From NCBI GenBank assembly GCA_033765345.1, contig JANRIC010000259.1, positions 1 through 26,482 of the forward strand: a stretch of 26,482 nt of DNA. The letters are read 5' to 3'. Source of the stretch: JANRIC01 sp033765345 (GTDB lineage Bacteria > Bacteroidota > Bacteroidia > Cytophagales > Microscillaceae). Below the pieces are notes generated by a model. It had not been told where the DNA came from. It did not search any database and was given only the letters and a program-made list of their open reading frames with translations. This document shows, piece by piece, positions 17,007 through 24,941 of the stretch (the stretch's first letter is position 1; each line of letters starts with the position of its first letter). A program made the position numbers and the translations under genes.

Positions 17007-18572
17007 CTAGAAAAATATGGAAAGATGCGGCAGTTCGGTTCTCATTTTTTCAATTGCTGTCTGAGGAATCCGATTGCCTACAAGACTTAGCTTGTGCAAA
17101 TGCGGAAAGTCTTTGAGCCATACAGGCAACGCAGTTATTTGATTGTCATCCAGATATAATTCTTCCAGGCTTTTGAGTTGTGTCAGGCTTTGAGGGATAG
17201 ACGATATTTGATTGTTTTGCAAAAATAATCTTTGCAGTTTGACCAGACTTTGCAAATCTTCACCAATTGTAGAAATTTGGTTTCCGCGAGCGTCCATTAG
17301 GGTTAGGGCTTTGAGCGTAACGACTTCAGGAGGGAGTGTGGTGAGCAAATTGAAAGAAATCAGCAAGGTAGTCAAATCTGGGAGTTGACCCATGGCAAGT
17401 GGAAGATTTTGTAAACGATTAAAGCTGAGATCAAGAATATTTAATTGTGTAAGCCCGCTGATTTGCTCAGGGATTCGACTAAGTTGGTTATTGGAGAGAT
17501 GCAGCACTTTTAGGGAGTTCATTTGAAAGAATTCGGGATTCAGGGAAGAAATTTTATTTTTATTGAGGTCTAATAAGAGTAAATTTTTTAGTTTTTCAAG
17601 ACCGGGAGTAATGTCTTCTATTTGATTATCGGCGAGTTCTAGTTTTTTGAGTTGGGTAAGTGCGCTGATACTACCAGGTAATTTGTTGATTTGATTGTGA
17701 TGCAAAATGAGAGACTCCAATTGATGCATATCTTGGATGTCTTCGGGAATCCCAGCAATACGATTGTAATATGCCTCAAGGATAATTAATCTTTTCAGCC
17801 CAGTCATAATTTCTGAGAGTGAAGTCAATTGATTGTGATTTACATATAATTCCTCAAGATTTTTGAGTTTTGAGAGTTCTTTGGGCAGTCGGCTGAGTTG
17901 ATTATGGTCTAGCTGTAAAATCTTGAGTTTGGAGAGTTCAGCTATTTCAGGAGTCAGGTTTTCCAGTGTGTTGTTATGAAGGATAAGACTTTGCAGGGAT
18001 TTTAATTGACCGATGAGCGGGCTAATGACGGCAAGTTGATTATAACTTAGATCAAGATATTTAAGTTGGGTAAGTTGTGAGATTTCATCAGGTATTTTTT
18101 GAATTTTATTAAAGCTAAATTCTAGATTTTCCAGGTTTTTAATTCCACAGATAGGTTTTGGTATCTCTACAAAAAGATTGTTTCTCAAATCTAGAGAGTG
18201 AAGATACTCAAGGGTATCCAATTGGTCGGGTACTTGATTTAGCTTATTATTTGACAGGCGTAAGATTTCTAGTTTTTTTAAAAAAATAAGCCCACCGGGT
18301 AGATTGTTTAATTGATTATTGCTGAGGTCAAGCTCTTTCAGGTTACTAAATTTTAGGATTTCAAAGGGTACTTTGGTGAGTGCTTGTTGGCTCAAATTGA
18401 GCTTTGTTACTTCCAAAGGTTGTTTTTTGGCTTCATCGAGGCTAAAAAACACTTTTTCAGAATTCATTTTCTGGTCATAGACAAGCTTTTCTTGCGCTGC
18501 AAGTAGGTTGTATTTTGCACAAAAAAAGAGGGATATCCAACCGAAGAAAAATGTAAGATGAATCCTACTCAT
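17007..18572 (-). CDS. Secreted leucine-rich-repeat protein (20 LRRs)
   Basis: A 521-residue protein made almost entirely of leucine-rich repeats. Residues 1-26 form a signal peptide (hydrophobic core, then LLAAQ). From about residue 55 I count 20 repeats of 22-24 residues with the core LxxLxLxxNxL, for example LKELDLSNNQL, LKYLDLSYNQL and LEELYLDDNQI, each followed by a xxLPxxIxxLxxL-type outer face. This is the typical bacterial LRR class, which folds as a curved solenoid for protein binding. A short non-repeat linker (about 27-54) precedes it and the last repeat runs to the C-terminus, so there is no sorting domain and no membrane anchor. It is probably periplasmic or released. The partner is unknown. 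The murB gene follows in the same probable operon. Confidence 0.9.
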   Translation of the reverse strand: MSRIHLTFFFGWISLFFCAKYNLLAAQEKLVYDQKMNSEKVFFSLDEAKKQPLEVTKLNLSQQALTKVPFEILKFSNLKELDLSNNQLNNLPGGLIFLKKLEILRLSNNKLNQVPDQLDTLEYLHSLDLRNNLFVEIPKPICGIKNLENLEFSFNKIQKIPDEISQLTQLKYLDLSYNQLAVISPLIGQLKSLQSLILHNNTLENLTPEIAELSKLKILQLDHNQLSRLPKELSKLKNLEELYVNHNQLTSLSEIMTGLKRLIILEAYYNRIAGIPEDIQDMHQLESLILHHNQINKLPGSISALTQLKKLELADNQIEDITPGLEKLKNLLLLDLNKNKISSLNPEFFQMNSLKVLHLSNNQLSRIPEQISGLTQLNILDLSFNRLQNLPLAMGQLPDLTTLLISFNLLTTLPPEVVTLKALTLMDARGNQISTIGEDLQSLVKLQRLFLQNNQISSIPQSLTQLKSLEELYLDDNQITALPVWLKDFPHLHKLSLVGNRIPQTAIEKMRTELPHLSIFF

Positions 18573-18598
18573 ATTTTAAAGACATTAAGAATTATTCA

Positions 18599-18628
18599 AA
18601 AATGTAATCTAAAAGATAAAACGTCAAA
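18599..18628 (-). promoter_or_regulatory. Promoter of the LRR-murB unit
   Basis: On the minus strand TTTG (18625-18628) and TACATTTT (18599-18606) are 18 nt apart, close to TTTG-N19-TAnnTTTG. The predicted transcript would begin about 20 nt before the LRR gene's ATG at 18572. Confidence 0.5.
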
Positions 18629-18689
18629 CTTCCTTGACTTATTGCCTTGTATGTAGCTATGCCAAACAACACTTGTTTTTCAGTATACG

Positions 18690-18697
18690 TACATTTG
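18690..18697 (+). promoter_or_regulatory. Possible -7 box for the CAP-domain gene
   Basis: TACATTTG is a full match to the Bacteroidota -7 consensus and lies about 40 bases before the chosen ATG at 18737. No TTTG is found at the right distance upstream, so only half of the promoter is supported. Confidence 0.35.
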
Positions 18698-18736
18698 GTT
18701 AAATTACACAAACCTCAACTAAAAAGGATATTTCTG

Positions 18737-19384
18737 ATGAGTACGCCAAAACTATTTTATTTGATTGTCTGTATTTTCCTCGGGTTATTTTCTGTAAAAA
18801 TTCAAGCACAGAACGTCGCAAATCACTGGAATCCCGAACTGTATCAGGAGTTGAATGATGAAAATTTCAGAAAATTCCCCTCATTTCTGCAAAACATAGA
18901 CCCTGTCAACCCAAACTATACCTTGCTCAATGCCTGTCTTTTTTTTCTGACCAATGAGTTTCGCACCAAAAATAAAAAAAAGATATTGATCTATTCCCCT
19001 CAACTCGAGACGGCCGCTTGGCATCATTCCAGAGCTATGGCAGAGTCTGATTTTTTTGGACATCTCAATCCCAAAGATCCTACCAGGGAGACCACCGAAC
19101 TTCGTGCTGGGCTTGCTGGAATTCTGAACCCAAATATGGCCGAAAATATTGCGATGCGTAATCAGGTTGCCAAAAACAGTACCTATCTGGATTTGGCAGA
19201 ATCTATATTTAGTCAGTGGATAAATTCCGAAGGGCAAAAATCCAATATTCTTTCGGATAAGGCACTCCAATTGGGATGTGGTGTATTTATGGATCATAAG
19301 CTTTGGTTTGCTACCCAATGCTTTCAGAATAATCAGCTCATCAAAATTACCCAAAGTAAAGATGTATTACCCATGTATAAATGA
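18737..19384 (+). CDS. Secreted CAP/SCP-domain protein
   Basis: A 215-residue exported protein. An N-terminal signal peptide (about 1-25, ending KIQAQ) is followed by a CAP (SCP/Tpx/Ag5/PR-1) domain. Supporting pieces are LLNACLFFLTNEFRTKN, the WHHSRAMAESDFFGHLNP segment (CAP motif with H and the xxxHxx metal-site region), AENIAM, and WINSEGQKSNILSDKALQLG (equivalent of the W..S.GH..N.l motif). These residues form the metal-binding cleft in other CAP proteins. Bacterial members are common and mostly of unknown role. The ATG at 18737 is preferred to one at 18647 because the signal peptide begins right there and AAGGA lies 9 bases upstream. It is transcribed divergently from the LRR gene and convergently with the metallo-beta-lactamase gene. 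Confidence 0.85.
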   Translation: MSTPKLFYLIVCIFLGLFSVKIQAQNVANHWNPELYQELNDENFRKFPSFLQNIDPVNPNYTLLNACLFFLTNEFRTKNKKKILIYSPQLETAAWHHSRAMAESDFFGHLNPKDPTRETTELRAGLAGILNPNMAENIAMRNQVAKNSTYLDLAESIFSQWINSEGQKSNILSDKALQLGCGVFMDHKLWFATQCFQNNQLIKITQSKDVLPMYK

Positions 19385-19432
19385 CCCAGGAGTTGTTGGT
19401 GGAATAAGGACAAAACTCAGATTGACCTACCA

Positions 19433-21646
19433 TTATTCTAAAGTCGCATTTCTTTTTACAGCAATGTCTCTTAATTTCCAGTACACGATCGGAATATTGA
19501 GTACGGTTTTCATGGGTAAGTGATAAATCTCGGTATCATCTAGGAAAAATATCTCAAATTCGTTTGCCTGGGAGCTAAAACTATTCTCAGCACCAAAAAA
19601 ATCACCTCTTTTAAGATTCTCAATCACTGCACCGTCGGCAGTCAATAAGGCGGCTCTTCCCTGAGTAACCAAATAAAGCCCGGTACCTTCAAAAATAGAA
19701 AAATGTTCCCCCTTTAGAAAGTTCTGTATATGAATCTGTTGGGCTAGTTTGATATATACTGGTAAGGAGATATTTTCACTAAAAAGCCAAGTATTGCTCA
19801 GCGTCAGTACTTTTTCTTCAATGGCATTAAAGCTTTCTACCAGATTGTGCCTTTTGACAAAAGCCAGGTATTGACCTACGGGGATCTGTAAAGCAGTGAT
19901 GTAGCAAGTAGCGCGACAGGTAGCTTTGGGTGTATAATCCTGATCATCGATATAAAAACCCACGAGCGAACCCGCCGAAAGGTAGTTTTCAACGCCAGTA
20001 TCCGGGTAAACCAACTCTACAGCACCAGTGAGCAATAGATATACATAATCATAAGGGATGCCGTTACGGAAGAGCGTATCTCCGGCATTGAGATCGACCA
20101 TGGGGCAGTTGAGAAGGCTAAGTATCTCATAATCGGGTACTTCAGGAAAATAAAACCGAAGATAATTTTGGGCAAATGTCCTTAAAAAATCGTGATGGGT
20201 TTCTATGAGAGAATCTACACTTCCAAAGGGAGCAAAAGAGCCGATTTGTTTTTCTTCATTTTTAAGCTGTCTGGAAATATGCGCCAGTAAAATTTTAGGG
20301 GTTTTATCCGTATCAAAATCTTTGGCATCTCCGTGAATCATACCACCGCCGATGTCAATTTTTTTCAGGTCGGTGGTCATCAGATAGTCGTTTTTGGTTT
20401 TATTTAAAACCAGATCAAAGTGTTTGTGATTGGTATTTTTAAAGATATTCTGCTCCAGCACACGCATAGAAGAAATATCTGCTAAATGCCCATAAGAAAA
20501 ATATCGATTTTGCCAGAAAGTTCGAAAGTAGAAAATATTTGTTTCCACAGGATGCGGCGAAAGCAAGGGCATTACCTCGAGCCCCTCGATGTTGTTCCAA
20601 ACATCAAATTCCAGGTCTTCCACATCAAAAAAACGATGGAAACTCTCCTCTTGCATAGACATCAGGGCGCAGAGTTTTTTTGAGACAGAGGCTCTGACCA
20701 GTGGCGTAGCAAAATATTTGATTCTATGGTCGGAGCGAACAAATGACATCAAACCAGCAAAGTGGTCATCGTGGGCGTGGGTATTAAAAATCCCCGCTAC
20801 TTCATTGATACTGACTCCCATGGCATTCATGCTGGTCACCAGGTCGGGACCTGCATCTACCAGATATATTTTACCCTGAAACATGATCATGCTCGCCATG
20901 CAAGGGCGGTTTACATCCCAGGCATCTCCTTCACCGGTATGAACTACCGAAAAATATTCTCTATTAAGCTTATGATAGCCTAGATAATAAGGAGGTTCAT
21001 AATATTCTTTGGATTTTAGGTTAAGGTCAATGGTTATTTCCTCATCCTCGTAGCTTATTTCATAGATATTGATGTCTTTCCGGCGGATATATACATCATT
21101 TCGAACAAGGATTTTATGGTCGCCTTCAATAACGAGCTGATCTACCAGTTGGTCAGAGGGCTTGAGCTCGCCAAAAGCAAATTTGAGTTTGATGTGCATG
21201 ACCAACTCAGCCAGTTCTTGCGAAACTCCCGTAGCCAGGATTTCCTCCATAGTGAGCAGACCATAGTTTCCACGATAGAAATATTCCATTTGCGCCTGAA
21301 TCTGCGTATGGCTTCCGAGAAGCAGGGGTTTTTCTCCAGTATTATTGGGGTGATTGGGGATGAGCATTCCCTGGATATAAAGCATTTGTAATAATGGGAA
21401 TTCAGCCAGGTTAGACAACATGCCGTTTTGGAGGGCAATATCAGAGAGCAAAATAGCATTGGGACCAGTCTCGTATTCTATACCGTCTTTTTCTGTTTTA
21501 TCGATCAAACCCCTTTTTTTCAGGTGTTTTACGGTATCTGCTGGGCAAGCACAAAGCATACGAAAATTGGCCTCCGGGATACTGATCCAATAAATTCCGG
21601 TATTTACTTTAAATATCTCAATTTTTTTATGTGTCACTATTTTCAA
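19433..21646 (-). CDS. Metallo-beta-lactamase-fold protein with two cNMP-binding-like domains
   Basis: A 737-residue multidomain protein. Residues 1-230 match nothing I recognise. Residues about 232-460 form a metallo-beta-lactamase fold: HAHDDH (H290, H292, D294, H295) plus later candidate ligands H365 (SPHP), D390 (YGHLAD) and H438 (MIHGD), so a complete dinuclear metal site seems present. Residues about 500-600 and 615-725 resemble two successive cyclic-nucleotide-binding beta-rolls, e.g. VDLNAGDTLFRNGIPYDYVY and FLKGEHFSIFEGTGLYLVTQ, but their phosphate-binding loops lack the usual Glu/Arg pair, so ligand binding is uncertain. There is no signal peptide or membrane segment, so it is cytoplasmic. 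It lies 117 bp behind the adenylate-cyclase gene on the same strand. A role in cAMP signalling, perhaps as a phosphodiesterase, is my inference; yeast PDE1-type enzymes share the HxHxDH motif but so do many unrelated hydrolases. Confidence 0.8.
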   Translation of the reverse strand: MKIVTHKKIEIFKVNTGIYWISIPEANFRMLCACPADTVKHLKKRGLIDKTEKDGIEYETGPNAILLSDIALQNGMLSNLAEFPLLQMLYIQGMLIPNHPNNTGEKPLLLGSHTQIQAQMEYFYRGNYGLLTMEEILATGVSQELAELVMHIKLKFAFGELKPSDQLVDQLVIEGDHKILVRNDVYIRRKDINIYEISYEDEEITIDLNLKSKEYYEPPYYLGYHKLNREYFSVVHTGEGDAWDVNRPCMASMIMFQGKIYLVDAGPDLVTSMNAMGVSINEVAGIFNTHAHDDHFAGLMSFVRSDHRIKYFATPLVRASVSKKLCALMSMQEESFHRFFDVEDLEFDVWNNIEGLEVMPLLSPHPVETNIFYFRTFWQNRYFSYGHLADISSMRVLEQNIFKNTNHKHFDLVLNKTKNDYLMTTDLKKIDIGGGMIHGDAKDFDTDKTPKILLAHISRQLKNEEKQIGSFAPFGSVDSLIETHHDFLRTFAQNYLRFYFPEVPDYEILSLLNCPMVDLNAGDTLFRNGIPYDYVYLLLTGAVELVYPDTGVENYLSAGSLVGFYIDDQDYTPKATCRATCYITALQIPVGQYLAFVKRHNLVESFNAIEEKVLTLSNTWLFSENISLPVYIKLAQQIHIQNFLKGEHFSIFEGTGLYLVTQGRAALLTADGAVIENLKRGDFFGAENSFSSQANEFEIFFLDDTEIYHLPMKTVLNIPIVYWKLRDIAVKRNATLE

Positions 21647-21727
21647 AAGCTAAGGGATTTTTGCCTTACATTCAATGATAATAATATATGATTACGAAGC
21701 TCAAACCAATACGGATAAATTCTCTCA

Positions 21728-21741
21728 ATACAAATTTGTAT
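21728..21741. repeat. 14-bp perfect palindrome between cyclase and MBL genes
   Basis: ATACAAATTTGTAT is identical to its reverse complement. It lies 82 bp upstream of the MBL-protein ATG and just behind the cyclase stop codon. It could be a regulator site; being AT-rich, it could also be chance. There is no T-run to suggest a terminator. Confidence 0.3.
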
Positions 21742-21763
21742 GCTCAAAAATAGAACTTTACAC

Positions 21764-22993
21764 TCAAAAACCCATCTCGAGCATGTTAGTTTTGAAAAGG
21801 TGATTTGGTAAAAGCCCTGATTGATCCAAAGATAATTCTTTTTTGATAGCATTTACAAAATACATGTCAATTTTACCTTTTCCTTTGGCATCTATTTTTC
21901 CCCGATATTCACAATCAAAAAAATCTTTGATCATTTCGTAAGTAGTTCCCGAGATATTTACTCTATTCACTTCACCACTGCTCTCAAGTCGGGAGGCTGT
22001 ATTGACGGTATCTCCCCAAATATCATAAGAAAATTTCTTATGCCCAATGACACCAGCAATCAGAGGACCAGTATTGATTCCGATTCGTACCTCCCAAAAG
22101 GGAAGCTCTTCGGTGGGGAAATCCAAAAGCTCTCGATTGTGTTCTTTCATAAAGCGTTGGATTTCAAGGGCTGCCAGCACCAAATCAATAGGATTAGACG
22201 TATTGGGTATCGGAATGCCCGCAGCACACATGTACGCATCACCGATCGTTTTTATTTTCTCTATGTTGTATTTTGAAATAATCTCATCAAAAGCCGTAAA
22301 AAAAATTTCCAAGATGCTGACCACCTGTGCAGGTGGTAGTTTTTCAGAAGCCGTGGTAAACCCTTTGATGTCTGCAAAAAGAACAGAAACCATCTCGTAC
22401 TGTCGAACTTCGGCCTTTCCATAAGTCTTAAGTTCTTCGGCAACTTCGGATGGTAAGATGTTGAGGAGGAGTTTTTCAGACTTTTCTTTTTCTTGCTCTA
22501 TCAGGTTTCTTTGCTTCTCGAGCTGTACACTTTGCTCGTTCATTTTCTCCTCAAAATAATTTTGTCTTCGCGAACGCTTGATCAGCACTTTAAGAATTCC
22601 TTTGACGATCTCGATACGATCAGCCATTAATTTATAAAAAACATCTTGTGAGAGTCTGAGTAAATGTGTTTTTACGATGGCAGTTACGGAAGCCGAGCGG
22701 GACTTGGCGTCGGATTCTAGAAGCGTATATTCACCAAAAACTTGCCCCTTTCTCAATACAGCAAATACATAAGCTCCATCGTGGATCCTTACTGCCCCTT
22801 CAATGATGACATACATATCCTTGCCTTCTTCTCCTTTCTCAAAAATCGTCTGCTCGGTTTTGAGTACCACTTCGGTCATGGCAGCAGCAATATCTTTGAG
22901 TACCTTTACGTCTGTTTGAGAAAAAATACTGACATTTTTTAATATCTCCAATCGTTCTTGTGGGCTTACGCTCATTTTTCGGTTTTCCATCAT
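21764..22993 (-). CDS. Class III adenylate cyclase with N-terminal cNMP-binding domain
   Basis: A 409-residue cytoplasmic cyclase making cAMP from ATP. Residues about 17-135 are a cyclic-nucleotide-binding domain with an intact-looking phosphate-binding cassette (G87-E88 and R99-S100-A101). A charged helical, probably coiled-coil, linker spans about 140-190. The class III cyclase domain (about 197-385) has both metal aspartates, D208 (FADIKGF) and D252 (GDAY), the adenine-specifying pair K248 (KIKTIGD) and D324 (YDIWGD), and the transition-state residues N331 and R335. The Lys/Asp pair points to ATP over GTP. No membrane segment is present. Feedback control by product cAMP through the N-terminal domain is a fair inference. 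The MBL/cNMP-domain gene follows on the same strand. An ATG pair exists at 22993/22990; either may be used. Confidence 0.92.
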   Translation of the reverse strand: MMENRKMSVSPQERLEILKNVSIFSQTDVKVLKDIAAAMTEVVLKTEQTIFEKGEEGKDMYVIIEGAVRIHDGAYVFAVLRKGQVFGEYTLLESDAKSRSASVTAIVKTHLLRLSQDVFYKLMADRIEIVKGILKVLIKRSRRQNYFEEKMNEQSVQLEKQRNLIEQEKEKSEKLLLNILPSEVAEELKTYGKAEVRQYEMVSVLFADIKGFTTASEKLPPAQVVSILEIFFTAFDEIISKYNIEKIKTIGDAYMCAAGIPIPNTSNPIDLVLAALEIQRFMKEHNRELLDFPTEELPFWEVRIGINTGPLIAGVIGHKKFSYDIWGDTVNTASRLESSGEVNRVNISGTTYEMIKDFFDCEYRGKIDAKGKGKIDMYFVNAIKKELSLDQSGLLPNHLFKTNMLEMGF

Positions 22994-23191
22994 GTTCCTA
23001 ACCCTTTTAAAAAGCTGATAATATTTATTTATATGAAAGAATCAAAAAATAAATAACCCCTGAAAATACATAAATTTTTAATAATTAATAAATTGCATAC
23101 CAAAAACTAAGCTAATATTTATTCCTAAGAGATAAAATTCTATTTTTATCCATAATTTCATGTGTACGTTTTCGCCTTAAATATAAGTTAC

Positions 23192-23836
23192 ATGTTCATT
23201 TTTTCACAGACAAATTCTATTGCCAATCACTTTATCGCTGAGATGCGTGATGTAGAAATTCAAAAAGACCGTCCACGCTTTCGACATAATCTGGAGAGAA
23301 TGGGAGAGCTTTTTGCCTTTGAAATTTCCAAAAAGCTTGATTATCAATCAACCTCTCTGACAACCCCCCTCGGCACGAGTACTACCAGCCTCATTAGCCA
23401 GCCCATCGTCCTGGCGGCCGTACTCAGAGCCGCTTTACCGCTTTATCAAGGGCTTCTCAGGTTTTTTGATCAGGCTGAGAGTGCTTTTATTGGCGCTTAT
23501 CGTAGTCCTCACCGCGAAGACCATTCCTTTGAGATTATCCGTGATTACGCAGTATCCCCCTCTTTGGATGATAAAGTGCTGATTGTCATAGATCCTATGC
23601 TGGCCACGGGTCAATCCATTCTTGCTGCGTACGAAGCCTTATCCGCTTATGGAAAACCTGCATCGGTTCATCTTGTGAGCATCATAGCCAGTGCGGCCGG
23701 AGTAGCATTTATTCAGGCAAATTTGCCCTCTTCCCACCTTTGGATTGGGGCATTAGACCAAGAGCTAAATTACAAATCTTATATCATTCCTGGTTTGGGA
23801 GATGCCGGAGATTTGGCATTTGGTGCTAAAATTTAG
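23192..23836 (+). CDS. upp: Uracil phosphoribosyltransferase Upp
   Basis: A 214-residue enzyme that makes UMP from uracil and PRPP in pyrimidine salvage. The PRPP-binding loop VLIVIDPMLATGQS (about residues 129-142) matches the family's DPMLATGgS motif. The uracil-binding C-terminal GLGDAGDLAFGA matches the GLGDAGDRLFGT region. Length fits a typical UPRT (about 208-215). The ATG at 23192 is preferred; a GTG at 23162 would add ten residues without family support. It is transcribed divergently from the adenylate-cyclase gene, with a 198-bp AT-rich intergenic region. Confidence 0.93.
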   Translation: MFIFSQTNSIANHFIAEMRDVEIQKDRPRFRHNLERMGELFAFEISKKLDYQSTSLTTPLGTSTTSLISQPIVLAAVLRAALPLYQGLLRFFDQAESAFIGAYRSPHREDHSFEIIRDYAVSPSLDDKVLIVIDPMLATGQSILAAYEALSAYGKPASVHLVSIIASAAGVAFIQANLPSSHLWIGALDQELNYKSYIIPGLGDAGDLAFGAKI

Positions 23837-23948
23837 ACAAAACTACACTTTCGCACAATGAACTAATACTCAGATTAAACTGATTACCCGGATTTCGCAG
23901 CTTGATTATTAAGGAGTTAATTTCCTAAATTTCGGAAAACCACTTTGT

Positions 23949-23980
23949 TTTGAGTATGAAAGAATAAAATAGTATATTTT
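23949..23980 (+). promoter_or_regulatory. Possible promoter of the small membrane protein
   Basis: TTTG (23949-23952) and TATATTTT (23973-23980) are 20 nt apart, as in the GH13 promoter of this window. The predicted transcript would begin only about 8-10 nt before the ATG at 23993, which is short. Confidence 0.35.
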
Positions 23981-23992
23981 TATGGACTTATC

Positions 23993-24430
23993 ATGGATAT
24001 TATCAAATACATCAGTGTTGTGATTACCAGCATGTTTAAATTCTTGATCGGCCCGGCTGTAGGTTACAAACTGCATCTATCCTTTCTGGAAACTTTTCTT
24101 TTTACAGTATTGGGTATGATGCTGGGGGTAATTATGTTTACGTTTCTGGGGCGACAAATTAAAAAACAAATCTACAATCGTATTTTCAAACATAAAAAGC
24201 TCTTTACGCCCCGAAATCGCAGAATTGTACGTATTTGGATAAAATACGGTTTGTTTGGGATTGCTTTTATGACTCCTATTTTTTTGTCGCCTCCGGGCGG
24301 TACGCTGATTGCCGTAAGCTTTGGAGAAAAAAGAAAAAAAATCTTTTTGTATATGTTGGTAAGTGGTGTTTTTTGGGGGCTGGTAGAGGTAGCATTGATT
24401 TATTTTTTTGGAAGTATCACGCACTTTTGA
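23993..24430 (+). CDS. Small integral membrane protein (small multidrug-export/DedA-like)
   Basis: A 145-residue protein with roughly four hydrophobic segments (about 5-25, 30-53, 82-104 and 118-140) and a basic loop in the middle (KKQIYNRIFKHKKLFTPRNR). The segment IAFMTPIFLSPPGGTLIAVSFGEKRKKIF resembles the conserved Pro/Gly-rich part of the small multidrug-export (PF06695) and DedA-like groups. That similarity is judged by eye; the function is unknown. It stands alone between upp and the 21-bp tandem array. A 7-bp hairpin (24451-24473) follows its stop but lacks a T-run, so termination is unclear. Confidence 0.65.
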   Translation: MDIIKYISVVITSMFKFLIGPAVGYKLHLSFLETFLFTVLGMMLGVIMFTFLGRQIKKQIYNRIFKHKKLFTPRNRRIVRIWIKYGLFGIAFMTPIFLSPPGGTLIAVSFGEKRKKIFLYMLVSGVFWGLVEVALIYFFGSITHF

Positions 24431-24482
24431 ATAAATCGGCAGGGCAATGACAAGATTGTTTTAAGTAATCTTGCTGCTAGTT

Positions 24483-24671
24483 CTCAATTTTAACCCCCTC
24501 GCATTCAATTTTAACCCCCTCGCATTCAATTTTAACCCTCTCGCATTCAATTTTAACTCCCTCGCATTCAATTTTAACCTCCTCGCATTCAATTTTAACC
24601 CCCTCGCATTCAATTTTAATCTCCTTGCATTCAATTTTAATCTCCTCGCATTCAATTTTAATTTCCTCTTT
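24483..24671. repeat. 21-bp tandem repeat array, nine copies
   Basis: Nine head-to-tail copies of a 21-bp unit (plus-strand form TTCAATTTTAACCCCCTCGC plus A), with no spacers. The first copy has C for the initial T and the last has lost its TCGCA end. Differences among copies 2-8 are all C/T transitions, confined to the pyrimidine run and one following base. The plus strand has one G per unit, so strand asymmetry is extreme. Because 21 is a multiple of three, several frames stay open: heptads such as EGVKIEC or KLNARGL on the minus strand and LAFNFNP on the plus strand. On the minus strand each unit also carries a GAGG followed about 10 nt later by ATG. A 73-codon frame from ATG 24698 to 24477 (minus) spans it, but I do not call a gene. 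Confidence 0.92.
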
Positions 24672-24941
24672 ATCCCTGATCTGTAGCACACAAAACATTA
24701 ATTCCGGTCTCTGTGCCACAGACTAGGGAATTGGATATATAGAGGTATATTTTAGTGACCGAATTTCTATGTGCATCTACTAAACCAAAAAATAGTCTTT
24801 AAATTTGTATTTTTATTTATTTATTTGCAATGCCTAGATAGGAATAATTTTTTACCAGTATTTTCTCCTAACCAATTGGCGTATTTTATAGGTGTGGGAA
24901 GCCTATACTTATTAACCTTTAATATGTTAGAAATTTTTGTT
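24672..24941. other. Gene-free AT-rich leader before the Cys-rich peptide
   Basis: Together with 24431-24671 this makes about 510 bp without a confirmed gene. The second half is very AT-rich and must hold the promoter of the peptide gene. A TTTG at 24824-24827 followed after 17 nt by TAATTTTT is the best candidate pair, but it is weak. A frame open from 24771 into the peptide gene is not supported, since the signal peptide begins at 24942. Confidence 0.5.

Noticed and set aside
23162..23191. Upstream GTG start for upp
   Set aside because: The added residues have no family support, and an ATG follows at 23192.
24451..24473. Hairpin CAAGATT...AATCTTG after the small membrane protein
   Set aside because: Seven weak base pairs and no T-run, so it is not a reliable terminator.
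24483..24671. Array mistaken for CRISPR
   Set aside because: The units are 21 bp, head to tail, with no spacers, and no cas gene is nearby.
24471..24686. Plus-strand frame of LAFNFNP heptads
   Set aside because: It stays open only because the repeat length is a multiple of three; no start context or homology supports it.
24771..24941. Extended N-terminus of the Cys-rich peptide
   Set aside because: The real signal peptide begins at 24942; the extension is AT-rich leader sequence.
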